From: Rhizobium mongolense subsp. loessense
GTDB lineage: Bacteria > Pseudomonadota > Alphaproteobacteria > Rhizobiales > Rhizobiaceae
Reading direction: 5' to 3'
NCBI RefSeq assembly: GCF_900099775.1
Contig: NZ_FMTM01000003.1
Coordinates: 519,097 to 583,096, forward strand
DNA length: 64,000 nucleotides
Each line of letters begins with the position of its first letter. Within the stretch, counting starts at the first letter, position 1. The notes below the pieces were generated by a model. It saw only the letters and a program-made list of their open reading frames with translations, did no database searches and had not been told where the DNA came from. The position numbers were made by a program, and so were the translations under genes. Shown here piece after piece: positions 10,502 through 19,518 of the stretch.

Positions 10502-11635
10502 ATGACCAAGGAACTTGGGGTCGGCATCATCGGATGCGGCAACATCTCGACCACTTACCTTTCGCTCGCGCCCCTCTTCAAAGGGCTGAAAATTCTGGCC
10601 TGCGCGGACATCAATGTACGGGCAGCCGAACTTCGCGCCGAGGAATACGACGTCACGGCTCAGACCATCGAGCAGCTACTTGCCAATGACGAGATCGACG
10701 TCGTCGTCAACCTCACCATCCCCGATGCGCATTATCCGGTCTCGAAGGCCGCGCTCGAGGCCGGCAAGCACGTCTTCTCTGAAAAGCCGCTCGTGCTGAC
10801 GCTGGAACAGGGTGAGGACCTGCGCCGCATCGCCAAGGAGAAGAACCTATCCGTCGGCTGCGCGCCGGACACCTTCCTCGGCGGTGCGCACCAGCTTGCC
10901 CGCAAATATGTCGACGAGGGCGGCATCGGGCGCATTACCTCCGGCGCCTGCTATGTCATGGGGCCGGGCATGGAGATGTGGCATCCGAACCCGGACTTCT
11001 TCTTCCTGCCGGGCGGTGGCCCCATCCTCGACATGGGTCCGTATTACATTGCCAACCTGATCAATTTGATCGGCCCGGTGAAGCGCGTCGGCGCGATCAC
11101 CTCGATGGCGTCGGAGACACGCACAATCACCAGCCAGCCACGCCACGGTGAAACGATTCCGGTCAAGACGCCGACGACGGTCCAGGCACTGCTGGAATTC
11201 GTCAGCGGTGCGACGGTGACGCTGACGGCGAGCTGGGATGTCTGGTCGCATCGCCACGCCAATATGGAGCTCTACGGCACCGATGGCACCCTTTTCGTTC
11301 CGGACCCGAACTTCTTCGGCGGCCTCGTCGAGGCCAGCGGCCGCGACAAGGACATCAAGCCGCTTGAAGCCTGGGAGCATCCCTTCGGCAGGTTCAACCA
11401 GGAAAGCCCGCAAGGTCCGCGCGCCAACTACCGCACGGCAGGTCTTGCTGACATGGTCGCGGCGCTGATCGACGGCCGCGATGCCCGCTGCTCGCTGGAG
11501 CGCACGCTGCATGGCGTCGACGTCATGACCTCGATCCTGAAATCGGGCGAGGAAGGCAGGTTCGTGGAGCTCACGACGACCTGCACGCAGCCCGCCGCGC
11601 TTGGCATCGAAGAGGCTCAGGCGCTCTTGAAGTAG
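10502..11635 (+). CDS. Gfo/Idh/MocA family NAD(P)-dependent sugar oxidoreductase
   Basis: 377-residue dehydrogenase. The Rossmann fold starts at once (GVGIIGCGNIST, residues 6-17), followed by the family motif EKPLVLTLEQGEDL (about 94-107), where Lys is the usual catalytic residue. The C-terminal alpha/beta substrate domain has GGGPILDMGPYYIANLI with the conserved Asp and Tyr. It starts nine bases after the isomerase gene. It likely oxidises or reduces a sugar hydroxyl in the same catabolic route. A terminator follows, although the cluster continues beyond it. Confidence 0.88.
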   Translation: MTKELGVGIIGCGNISTTYLSLAPLFKGLKILACADINVRAAELRAEEYDVTAQTIEQLLANDEIDVVVNLTIPDAHYPVSKAALEAGKHVFSEKPLVLTLEQGEDLRRIAKEKNLSVGCAPDTFLGGAHQLARKYVDEGGIGRITSGACYVMGPGMEMWHPNPDFFFLPGGGPILDMGPYYIANLINLIGPVKRVGAITSMASETRTITSQPRHGETIPVKTPTTVQALLEFVSGATVTLTASWDVWSHRHANMELYGTDGTLFVPDPNFFGGLVEASGRDKDIKPLEAWEHPFGRFNQESPQGPRANYRTAGLADMVAALIDGRDARCSLERTLHGVDVMTSILKSGEEGRFVELTTTCTQPAALGIEEAQALLK

Positions 11636-11656
11636 GCCCCTAAAGGGTTATTTTCC

Positions 11657-11688
11657 GCGCGGGCTTTTCCGGCCCGCGCGCACTTTTT
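11657..11688 (+). terminator. Rho-independent terminator
   Basis: GCGCGGGC (11657-11664) pairs with GCCCGCGC (11672-11679) around a 7-base loop and is followed by ACTTTTTCC. It lies 22 bases after the oxidoreductase stop and 17 before the aldo/keto reductase start, so it probably sets the relative expression of the two operon halves. Confidence 0.75.
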
Positions 11689-11704
11689 CCAAAGGATCAG
11701 GACC

Positions 11705-12736
<1,032 letters not shown>

Positions 12737-12744
12737 GTGCAAGC

Positions 12745-12775
12745 AACGCCCGGCCGGAAACTGCCGGGCGTTTCT
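12745..12775 (+). terminator. Rho-independent terminator after the aldo/keto reductase
   Basis: ACGCCCGGC (12746-12754) pairs with GCCGGGCGT (12763-12771) around CGGAAACT and is followed by TTCTCATT. It lies 9 bases after the stop codon. Confidence 0.75.
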
Positions 12776-12829
12776 CATTCAGTCTGATGTACGTGCCGCA
12801 GTCTGCGGCTATCCGGAGGAGCAGCCGTC

Positions 12830-14443
12830 ATGATCCGCAACCCCGTTCTGCCGGGTTTCAATCCCGATCCTTCTATCTGCCGCTTGGGCGACGACTATTA
12901 CATCGCGACCTCGACCTTCGAATGGTATCCGGGTGTGCAGATTCACCATTCGCGCGATCTGGTGAACTGGACACTGGTGCGCCGTCCGCTGGAGCGCCAA
13001 TCGCAGCTCGACATGCGCGGCAATCCCGATAGCTGCGGCGTATGGGCGCCGTGTCTTTCCTATGCCGATGGACAGTTCTGGCTGGTCTATACCGACGTCA
13101 AGCGCTTCGACGGCAACTTCAAGGACGCACACAACTACATCGTCACCTCGCCGACTATCGAGGGCGAGTGGTCTAACCCGGTCTACGTCAACTCCTCGGG
13201 TTTCGACCCGTCGCTCTTCCATGACGATGACGGCCGCAAGTGGTTCGTCAACATGCAGTGGAACCACCGCACGGAAAGTTATGGCGGCGCGCCCAAGCAT
13301 CCGGCCTTCGATGGCATCCTGCTGCAGGAATGGGATCCGGTTACGAAGGCGCTGAAAGGTCCGATCAGGAACATCTTCGCCGGCAGCCCGCTCGGACTTG
13401 TCGAAGGCCCGCATCTCTTCAAGCGCAACGGCTACTATTATCTAACGACTGCCGAAGGCGGCACGGGCTATGATCACGCGGTCACCATGGCGCGTTCGCG
13501 CAACATCGACGGTTCCTACGAGATGCATCCGAACATCCATCTCATCACCTCCAAGGACAATCCGGAAGCCGTTCTGCAGCGGGCAGGGCACGGGCAATAT
13601 GTCGAGACGCCGGACGGGCAAGTCTATCACACGCATCTCTGCGGACGGCCGCTGCCGCCGAAGCGCCGCTGCACGCTTGGCCGCGAAACCAGCCTGCAGA
13701 AATGCGTCTGGAAGACGGACGGCTGGCTCTACCTCGAAAACGGCACGACGGTGCCGGATGTCGACGTCCCTGGCCTCGCGGGCGCGGTTCGCGCCGAAAA
13801 ACCGGTTCGCACCGAATATAGCTTCGATGGCGGCAAGTTGCCTGCGGATTTCCAGTGGCTGCGCACGCCGCAGCCGGAGCGCATCTTCGATCTGACCGGA
13901 CGTCCCGGCCATCTGCGCCTCATCGCCCGCGAAAGCATCGGCTCGTGGTTCGAGCAGGCGCTCGTCGCCCGCCGCCAGGAGCATCACAGTTTCCGCGCCG
14001 AGACTGTCGTAGAGTTTGACCCGGACACCTACCAGCAGGTCGCCGGCCTGACGCATTACTACAATCGCCACAAGTTTCACGCCGTAGCCGTGACGCTGCA
14101 CGAGAAGCTCGGCCGTTGCGTCACCATCCTTTCCTGCAATGGGGATTATCCGAACGGCCGTCTCAGCTTCCCGGCTGGCAGCGGCGTCGCCCTTCCGGCG
14201 GAAGGCCGCGTCCAGCTTTCGATGGAAATCCGCGACAACGACCTGCAGTTCTTCTGGCAGACGGAAGGAAAGGGCGCCTGGCAGCCGATCGGCCCGCTTC
14301 TCGATGGCGGCGTCGTCTCCGACGAGGGTGGCCGCGGCGAGCACGGCTCCTTCACCGGCGCCTTCGCCGGCGTCTTCGCCTTCGACACATCGGGCCGCGC
14401 CAAGACCGCCGATTTCGACTGGTTCAATTACGAAGAGCTTTGA
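12830..14443 (+). CDS. GH43 family beta-xylosidase/alpha-arabinofuranosidase-like hydrolase
   Basis: 537-residue cytoplasmic glycosidase. The five-bladed propeller begins with NPVLPGFNPDPSICR, and the GH43 catalytic triad fits Asp13 (base), Asp126 (GFDPSLF) and Glu192 (acid, VEGPHLF). A C-terminal beta-sandwich (about residues 325-537, LRLIARESIGS...) matches the second domain of GH43 beta-xylosidases. There is no signal peptide. It would release xylose or arabinose from imported short chains, complementing the GH2 enzyme of the cluster. GGAGGAG at 12815-12821 precedes the ATG. Confidence 0.92.
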   Translation: MIRNPVLPGFNPDPSICRLGDDYYIATSTFEWYPGVQIHHSRDLVNWTLVRRPLERQSQLDMRGNPDSCGVWAPCLSYADGQFWLVYTDVKRFDGNFKDAHNYIVTSPTIEGEWSNPVYVNSSGFDPSLFHDDDGRKWFVNMQWNHRTESYGGAPKHPAFDGILLQEWDPVTKALKGPIRNIFAGSPLGLVEGPHLFKRNGYYYLTTAEGGTGYDHAVTMARSRNIDGSYEMHPNIHLITSKDNPEAVLQRAGHGQYVETPDGQVYHTHLCGRPLPPKRRCTLGRETSLQKCVWKTDGWLYLENGTTVPDVDVPGLAGAVRAEKPVRTEYSFDGGKLPADFQWLRTPQPERIFDLTGRPGHLRLIARESIGSWFEQALVARRQEHHSFRAETVVEFDPDTYQQVAGLTHYYNRHKFHAVAVTLHEKLGRCVTILSCNGDYPNGRLSFPAGSGVALPAEGRVQLSMEIRDNDLQFFWQTEGKGAWQPIGPLLDGGVVSDEGGRGEHGSFTGAFAGVFAFDTSGRAKTADFDWFNYEEL

Positions 14444-14445
14444 AA

Positions 14446-14952
14446 ATGGCACCCGATATCGCCATCGAACCGATCGCCGTCCGGCACATCGAGAGCTATC
14501 ACCAGGCTCTCGATGTCGTTGCGCGCGAACGCAGGTATCTCACCTTCCTTGAGGCTCCGCCGCTCGAAGACACACGGAAATTCGTTCTCGACATGATCGA
14601 CAACAAGCATCCGCAATTTGTCGCCGTGAAGGACGGTGAAGTGGTGGGGTGGTGCGATATCCGCCGGCATTTCTTTCCGTCGCATGCGCACCGGGGATCG
14701 CTTGGAATGGGCATCATCCCTGCCTGCCGCGGACAGGGCCTCGGCTTGCGTCTCATGGAGACGACGCTGAAGGAGGCAAGGCAATGCGACATCATACGGG
14801 TCGAGCTTAGCGTCCATGCCGACAATGCCCGCGCAATCCGCCTTTACGAGAAAGCCGGCTTCGTCAGCGAGGGCGTGAGCAAGGACGCCGCTCGTATCGA
14901 TGGCCGCTATCTCGACGTCGTCAACATGGCGTTGATCTTCAGCCGGACTTGA
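14446..14952 (+). CDS. GNAT family N-acetyltransferase
   Basis: 168-residue acyl-CoA-dependent transferase of the RimI/PhnO-like type. The acetyl-CoA loop is visible as RGQGLGLRLM (about residues 93-102), followed by the ARAIRLYEKAGF motif (about 126-137). The ATG is two bases after the GH43 stop, so it is translationally linked to the sugar cluster. The acceptor cannot be predicted; sugar-amine or protein N-terminal acetylation are both possible. Confidence 0.85.
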   Translation: MAPDIAIEPIAVRHIESYHQALDVVARERRYLTFLEAPPLEDTRKFVLDMIDNKHPQFVAVKDGEVVGWCDIRRHFFPSHAHRGSLGMGIIPACRGQGLGLRLMETTLKEARQCDIIRVELSVHADNARAIRLYEKAGFVSEGVSKDAARIDGRYLDVVNMALIFSRT

Positions 14953-14982
14953 ATGCGGCCGCGTTAAACGGCGAAACTAAAA

Positions 14983-15000
14983 TATAAGATTATGCTTATA
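14983..15000. promoter_or_regulatory. AT-rich inverted repeat upstream of the RcnB-like gene
   Basis: TATAAG-ATTATG-CTTATA is a perfect 6-bp inverted repeat with a 6-base spacer, in a markedly AT-rich 140-base gap about 100 bases before the gene. It could be a metal- or stress-responsive operator, or part of the promoter; no family was recognised. Confidence 0.35.
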
Positions 15001-15096
15001 AGTGTCAGTTTATATTACAAAAGTTTAATTCAATTTTCAGATTCGGTTCACCTTCATGGACCTAGTTTCGGGCGTGTTCAACACGAGGATCCCCCG

Positions 15097-15411
15097 ATGA
15101 AAAACATAATCACAACCCTGCTTTCCGTTTCTTTCCTGATTACGCCGATTGCTTTCGCATCAGAGGCAAGTGCTGCCGAGCACCGCCGTCCGATCGTTGT
15201 CGAAAAGAAGGTCGTAGTCCACAAGTACCGCTGGACGAAGGGGCATCGCGTGACAGCTGCCGAACGCCGCCACCTGGCCGAAGTCCGCGACTACCGCCGC
15301 TACCGCCTGTCGGCGCCGCCGCGCGGCTACCGCTGGGTCAGGGTCGACAACGAGTTCCTGCTGATCGGCGTTACGAGCGGGATTGTCTCGAGCATCATCG
15401 CTGCCCGCTGA
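15097..15411 (+). CDS. RcnB-family small periplasmic protein
   Basis: 104-residue protein with a clear signal peptide (MKNIITTLLSVSFLITPIAF, cleavage probably after EASAA). The mature part is very basic and Tyr/Arg-rich (ADYRRYRLSAPPRGYRW-type). The end GYRWVRVDNEFLLIGVTSGI is the RcnB signature found in proteins linked to nickel/cobalt homeostasis in enterobacteria. In rhizobia this family is expanded and its role is uncertain. The ATG at 15097 has ACGAGGA upstream. Translation could also begin at 14992, but the signal peptide supports 15097. Confidence 0.75.
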   Translation: MKNIITTLLSVSFLITPIAFASEASAAEHRRPIVVEKKVVVHKYRWTKGHRVTAAERRHLAEVRDYRRYRLSAPPRGYRWVRVDNEFLLIGVTSGIVSSIIAAR

Positions 15412-15414
15412 TCG

Positions 15415-15432
15415 GGCGTTTTTAAAAACGCC
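15415..15432 (+). terminator. Palindromic terminator-like element
   Basis: GGCGTTTTT/AAAAACGCC is a perfect 18-base palindrome three bases after the RcnB-like stop. The AT core would form the loop or slip region. It resembles a short bidirectional terminator. Confidence 0.55.
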
Positions 15433-15647
15433 ACCTTTGGGCTCTAAAGTCGCTCGCAGCAAGACGCTAGGGGCGACTCCGCTTATTGAAGATATTTTCA
15501 CGAGGCCCTGGTGAATGCTTTTGCTGTCAGAAGTCCAATTTATGTGACGGTGTAACAGCTGCAAATCTGGCGCCTGCATCGGGAACTGCGCGACAGGGTC
15601 TTTTCGACCCACCACACTCAGAACTAGCTGCAGTCGGAGAGGAAACC

Positions 15648-16059
15648 ATGGAGGCCAGCGTAAGGAAGCTCTTCGAGCGATACGAACGCTGTTTCAAGCA
15701 GTCTCTCGGCGGTGACATAGACATGGATGAGGTCGCATCTTTGCATGCTCCCGACTTCATAGCTGCCTCGCCCGCTGGAGTGGTGACTGGAAAGAACGAT
15801 GATCAACTCAAGCAAGTCATGGCGCGAGGTTATGCGCACTATCGGGCGATGGGGACGAAGGAAATTCGGATACGCAATGTCCGCCTCTCGCCATAGATGA
15901 ACATCATTGCGTGGCCCATGTCGCTTGGAGGGCAACCTATGTCCGCAAGGATCAACCGGACGTAGCGATAGATTTTGATGTTCACTACTTTGTCCAGGAG
16001 TTTTCGGCTGGGTGTCAGGCGACGAGCAGGCGCTTTTAAGGAGACACGGCATCATCTGA
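15648..16059 (+). pseudogene. NTF2/SnoaL-like protein gene with two frameshifts
   Basis: The first frame (15648-15896, start supported by GGAGAGG) encodes MEASVRKLFERYERCF to IRNVRLSP and then meets TAG. The next frame continues at once with IDEHHCVAHVAWRATYVRKD and ends with HYFVQE at about 16000. The third frame then resumes with VFGWVSGDEQALLRRHGII and a TGA at 16057-16059. Joined, these give a coherent NTF2-like fold protein of about 135-140 residues. The first lesion fits loss of one A (CCAATA to CCATA) near 15891. The second is a deletion of several residues near 16000. The function of the intact family is unknown. Confidence 0.75.
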
Positions 16060-16176
16060 AGTCCACTCACTGCCCGATCACGACACCGCTCCGCCGCGCA
16101 AATTCCCGGGGTCAGGATCCACAATTGAGAAAAAGACTCGCATGACCGCTTCGAGCCGCCCAGAGCGGAACCTTTG

Positions 16177-16827
16177 TCAGCCGTTCGATGCGGTGATGAA
16201 TACCGCCAACTGAGCGTCGAAAGCACGCTTGTATGCGGGCCGCGCTTCACCGCGGGCGACATAGGCGGAGAGGTTCGGATATTCGTCCAGTATGCCCGAT
16301 CCTTTCAACCTGAGCAGCACCGACACCATCAGAAGGTCACCGGCGTTGAATTCGCCGTCTAGCCAGTCGGCATCGCCAAGGCGATCGGAAAGTTCGCTCA
16401 GCCGCTTACGGATGCGTTCCTCGACGACACACAGTCGCCGCTCGTACCAAATCTCATCGCCCTCCAGGAGCCTGGCGACTTCGCGATCGACGATCGTCGG
16501 TTCCATCGTGTTGAGCGCTGCAAACATCCATGTGATCGCCCGCGCCCGGGCATTCGGATCGTCCGGCAGCAGGCCGGCATGGCGCTCCGCGATATGGAAC
16601 ACGATTGCCCCCGACTCAAAAAGGGCGAGATCGCCTTCTTCATAGGTCGGAATCTGTCCGAAAGGATGAAGCGCGAGATGCGCGGGCTCCTTCATCGCTT
16701 TAAACGAGACAAGACGAACTTCGTAAGGCTGGCCAACTTCTTCGAATGCCCAGCGAACGCGCATGTCACGCGCTAGACCCTTGCCGCCATCAGGCGACCG
16801 TTCAAAGGCGGTAATAGTGATCGTCAT
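16177..16827 (-). CDS. Glutathione S-transferase family protein
   Basis: 216-residue cytosolic GST. The N-terminal thioredoxin-like domain (MTITITAFERSPDGGKG, then FGQIPTYEEGDLALFESGAI with the cis-Pro and the Glu-Ser glutathione-binding pair, about residues 57-76) is followed by an all-helical domain with AGDLLMVSVLLRL (about 161-173). GGAG seven bases before the ATG at 16827 supports that start; a GTG at 16845 is an alternative. It stands alone between the broken NTF2-like gene and a divergent cyclase. Substrate unknown; likely conjugation or reduction of electrophiles. Confidence 0.88.
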   Translation of the reverse strand: MTITITAFERSPDGGKGLARDMRVRWAFEEVGQPYEVRLVSFKAMKEPAHLALHPFGQIPTYEEGDLALFESGAIVFHIAERHAGLLPDDPNARARAITWMFAALNTMEPTIVDREVARLLEGDEIWYERRLCVVEERIRKRLSELSDRLGDADWLDGEFNAGDLLMVSVLLRLKGSGILDEYPNLSAYVARGEARPAYKRAFDAQLAVFITASNG

Positions 16828-17069
16828 CGCTGTTCTCCAGGGCACGTCTGTCTTGAAGACGAGCGGCTAAACGAGATTCCGACACCCCATGTCTGCGATC
16901 GCCCTTCATCCATGAATTTCTTTCGCTCCAGTTTGTATTGTCGCAAATCGTGGGATGGAACTTCTGACGACGCGGTCCCGGTTGCAAAGCAACGGCAGGC
17001 TTTTTTGAAGATTTTCCGGCCCGGATGTGCGAAAATCGCGAAACGGCACGCAAACAGGGCGGCGGCAAG

Positions 17070-17807
17070 ATGTCGTTTTCTCAATCCAGGATCTGCAAGG
17101 GCTGCTGGCAGCAGATGCGCCTTCCGGTGCCTCTGCGCGGACCGGCGTCCATTCCTTTCCGCGCCTTCGGCATCCGCCCGAGCCGGATGAATCCGAACAC
17201 CTGCACGATTTGCGAACTCATGTTCACACGCGTGATGAAAGCCCGCAAGATCACTGTTGATGTATCCGTGCTCTTTGCGGATCTGAGAGGCTATACGACG
17301 CTTTCGCAGTCGCTTTCGGCAGATACTGTTTCGTCGCTGCTGGATGATTTCTACGATGAATGTGCGACAGCCATTTGGGAATACGACGGCCTTCTCAACA
17401 AGACGGTCGGGGACGCCATTATGGCAATATTCAACTTTCCGATCCACCACCAGGACCATGCTGAACGTGCTGTGCTGGCTGCGCGGGAGATTCAGCGCCG
17501 CTGCCAGTTGCGTCGTGAACGTCACATGGCTGAGGGTGCTGGGCTGGACGGAAGTGAACTCGGCATTGGTATCGGCATCGACACCGGCGAGGCCAGCTTC
17601 GGAGAGTTCGGCCGATCGCATCGCGACCTGACTGCGATTGGAACGGTTGTAAATACTGCCGCTCGCGCGCAGTCAGTTGCTGACGCAGGGCGGATTCTCG
17701 TCACCAAGGCTGTTTGCGAGCGGGCGCAGGGCCAAACGGCCGACAGCAAAGGTCGGGCATACCGCCTGAAGGGCTTTGAGAAGCCGATTGAGCTTTACTC
17801 GATCTGA
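17070..17807 (+). CDS. Class III adenylate/guanylate cyclase with N-terminal CxxC pair
   Basis: Soluble cyclase of about 245 residues. The N-terminal 60 residues carry CKGC and CTIC, a likely zinc-ribbon or redox module. The catalytic domain follows with FADLRGYTTLSQ and LLNKTVGDAIMAIF, the two metal-binding Asp motifs, then RSHRDLTAIGTVVNTAARAQ, which has the conserved Asn and Arg. Cyclase domains usually work as dimers. An ATG at 17025 would add 15 residues. The start at 17070 is preferred because the module begins there, but its ribosome-binding site is weak. Cysteine chemistry may gate the activity; this is inference. Confidence 0.85.
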   Translation: MSFSQSRICKGCWQQMRLPVPLRGPASIPFRAFGIRPSRMNPNTCTICELMFTRVMKARKITVDVSVLFADLRGYTTLSQSLSADTVSSLLDDFYDECATAIWEYDGLLNKTVGDAIMAIFNFPIHHQDHAERAVLAAREIQRRCQLRRERHMAEGAGLDGSELGIGIGIDTGEASFGEFGRSHRDLTAIGTVVNTAARAQSVADAGRILVTKAVCERAQGQTADSKGRAYRLKGFEKPIELYSI

Positions 17808-17871
17808 GCACCATTGAATGCCGGGTCGCTTGAATACCGCACATTTAGGGCCGGACCGGGCTTTCGTTTAC

Positions 17872-18048
17872 TCAGGCGGCTTTCCGTTTCCAACGCAGCT
17901 TTTGGGCTGCAGATAGCAGAATTTCCCTTGGCGAGACTCCGCGGGACGCAGCCCCATTCTCAGCGGGCTCGCTCAGTCCTTCGATCGGCGGCAGCGGCTC
18001 ACATTCCTCGCAGATACAGCGAAACGGCGTGATTGCAACCGCCGTCAT
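17872..18048 (-). CDS. Small cysteine-containing protein, coupled to the CobW remnant
   Basis: Possible 58-residue protein whose ATG (18048) overlaps the stop of the CobW-like remnant as ATGA, the usual sign of translational coupling. It contains PFRCICEECEPLPP (residues 9-22), a CxCxxC cluster that could bind zinc or iron, and a basic C-terminal tail (KLRWKRKAA). I do not recognise it. Since the upstream gene is broken, this gene may no longer be translated efficiently. It would have belonged to the same Zur-controlled unit. Confidence 0.45.
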   Translation of the reverse strand: MTAVAITPFRCICEECEPLPPIEGLSEPAENGAASRGVSPREILLSAAQKLRWKRKAA

Positions 18049-18415
18049 GGCGCGCGCAGTGCCCAGCTTGCGCAGGGGTCGGGGAGATTCCGCCATTTCT
18101 CGGGCGTGAAGCGTTCCGATTTTATCTGACAGGCGTCGAGTTCACTTCGGATCCAGTCCTCGTTCATCGGATCGGCGCCGATGAAGACGATCTCCTGCCG
18201 ACGGTCGCCCCAGACAGGATCGAGATAAGGGGCGATCGCCTTTCGGAAGCCCGGTTCGCGCGGCCATGCAGGAAAGACGACGCTGCTCAACCATGTACTC
18301 GGCAACCGCGAAGGCCTGTGCGTTGCCGTAATTGTAAATGACATGAGCGAGGTGAATATCGATGCGGCGCCCCGAGGAAGCCGGACAACACGGTGACGGG
18401 AAGTCTCTTATCCAT
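18045..18415 (-). pseudogene. CobW/COG0523 zinc-chaperone GTPase remnant with internal deletion and inverted segment
   Basis: On the minus strand the gene opens at 18415 with [15 protein letters not shown] and stops matching the family at about 18370. It resumes with [37 protein letters not shown] and FTPEKWRNLPDP to the stop at 18045. The missing P-loop segment lies between, on the plus strand: 18268-18366 reads [16 protein letters not shown] then [17 protein letters not shown]. So about 100 bases were inverted in place and roughly 250 codons lost. COG0523 proteins of this type deliver zinc under starvation. A Zur-box-like palindrome lies just upstream. Confidence 0.85.
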
Positions 18416-18429
18416 GGTCTTTTCCATAT

Positions 18430-18446
18430 TAATGTTATATCATTAC
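18430..18446. promoter_or_regulatory. Zur-box-like palindrome upstream of the CobW remnant
   Basis: TAATGTTATATCATTAC: TAATG / CATTA arms around TTATAT, resembling the AT-rich alphaproteobacterial Zur box with GTTAT/ATAAC-type cores. It lies 15 bases upstream of the remnant start, as expected for a zinc-repressed COG0523 gene, and resembles the elements between znuA and znuC. Confidence 0.6.
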
Positions 18447-18456
18447 GTTTTTGCGC

Positions 18457-18481
18457 AAAGAAAGCGAGCATAAGCGCTCGC
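18457..18481 (-). terminator. Rho-independent terminator after znuA
   Basis: Read on the minus strand, GCGAGC (18481-18476) and GCTCGC (18469-18464) form a stem around GCTTAT and are followed by TTTCTTT. It lies 25 bases beyond the znuA stop and separates znuA from the CobW remnant promoter. Confidence 0.65.
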
Positions 18482-18506
18482 CTTTCCGGCTCTCGCCTTT
18501 CCGGCT
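18477..18506. repeat. Perfect 15-bp tandem duplication at the znuA stop
   Basis: CTCGCCTTTCCGGCT occurs twice head to tail (18477-18491 and 18492-18506). The second copy ends on the first base of the znuA stop complement. It is probably a recent slippage duplication between stop codon and terminator. Confidence 0.8.
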
Positions 18507-19492
18507 CAGCTTTCGCGCGAAAGGCAATCCTTGATGCTGTTGGCGATGCCGCGCATTAGGGTGAAATAGAGATCAGGGCCTGCTTCCAGCGTTGCCGCCT
18601 CCGGGTCGAGTACGCCGGCCTTCGCATCGGTGCCTTCGATGACGACATTGACCAGGCGCGGCTCGAACTGCGGTTCGGCGAAGACGCAGGTGGCGCCGAG
18701 GTCGGCAACCTTCTTGGTGATCTCCGAAACGCGCTCGGCGCCGGGCAAGTTTTCCGGGCTCACCGTGATGGAGCCAGCGACGCGGACGGCATAGCGGTGC
18801 TCGAAATACTGGTAGGCGTCATGGAAGACAATGAAAGGCTTGTCTTTTACCGCGGCGACGATGCCGGTGATTTCCTTGTCGAGCGCATCGATCTTTTCGT
18901 CGAGCGCCTTGGCATTGGCCTGGTAGGTCAGCGCGTTGGCGGGATCGGCGGCCACCAGCGTCGTGGTGATTTCCGCAGCCATGGCCTTGGCATTCATCGG
19001 GTCGAGCCACAGATGCGTGTCGAATGCGCCGTGATCGTGATCGCCTTCCGCATGCGCGTCATGATCCTGCCCGGCCACTTCGTGCTCATGTCCGGCTTTC
19101 GCCTCTTCGCCGTCATCGTGCGGTTCGAAGGCGCCGCCTTCGCGAAACTTCAGCTTCACGACGCCCGGCGCATCCTCCAGCTCGGCAATGCTGGCGCCGG
19201 AGCCTAGCGATTCCAGCGGCTTTTCGAGGAATGCCTCGAGGCCGGGACCTACCCAGAAAATCATCTTGGCGCTCTGTAGCGCGCTCGCATCCGACGGCTT
19301 GAGATTGTAGGTATGCGGGGAGGCAGCGCCATCGATGATCAGTTCCGGCGTGCCGACGCCCTGCATGATCGCCGAAACCAGCGAATGGACCGGCTTAATC
19401 GAAGCAACGACTGCCGGTGCATCCGCCGCCTTGGATGCCCCGGCAAGCAGGATCGCCGGGATCGCGAGGGAAAGGCTCATAGCCAGATTCAT
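18506..19492 (-). CDS. znuA: Zinc ABC transporter, periplasmic zinc-binding protein
   Basis: High-affinity zinc uptake binding protein (cluster A-I), 328 residues, with a signal peptide (LAIPAILLAGASKAADA). It has VVASIKPVHSLVSAIM and the zinc ligand His in ASPHTYNLKPS. A His/Asp/Glu-rich loop of about 40 residues (GHEHEVAGQDHDAHAEGDHD) is followed by DTHLWLDP and FHDAYQYFEHRY with further His ligands. Two conserved Cys in the C-terminal lobe may form a disulfide. The ATG at 19492 has GGAG eight bases upstream; a TTG at 19516 is less likely. Divergent from znuCB-zur and under shared Zur-box-like sites. Confidence 0.95.
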   Translation of the reverse strand: MNLAMSLSLAIPAILLAGASKAADAPAVVASIKPVHSLVSAIMQGVGTPELIIDGAASPHTYNLKPSDASALQSAKMIFWVGPGLEAFLEKPLESLGSGASIAELEDAPGVVKLKFREGGAFEPHDDGEEAKAGHEHEVAGQDHDAHAEGDHDHGAFDTHLWLDPMNAKAMAAEITTTLVAADPANALTYQANAKALDEKIDALDKEITGIVAAVKDKPFIVFHDAYQYFEHRYAVRVAGSITVSPENLPGAERVSEITKKVADLGATCVFAEPQFEPRLVNVVIEGTDAKAGVLDPEAATLEAGPDLYFTLMRGIANSIKDCLSRES

Positions 19493-19518
19493 GTTCACGC
19501 TCCGCTTGAATAGCAATT

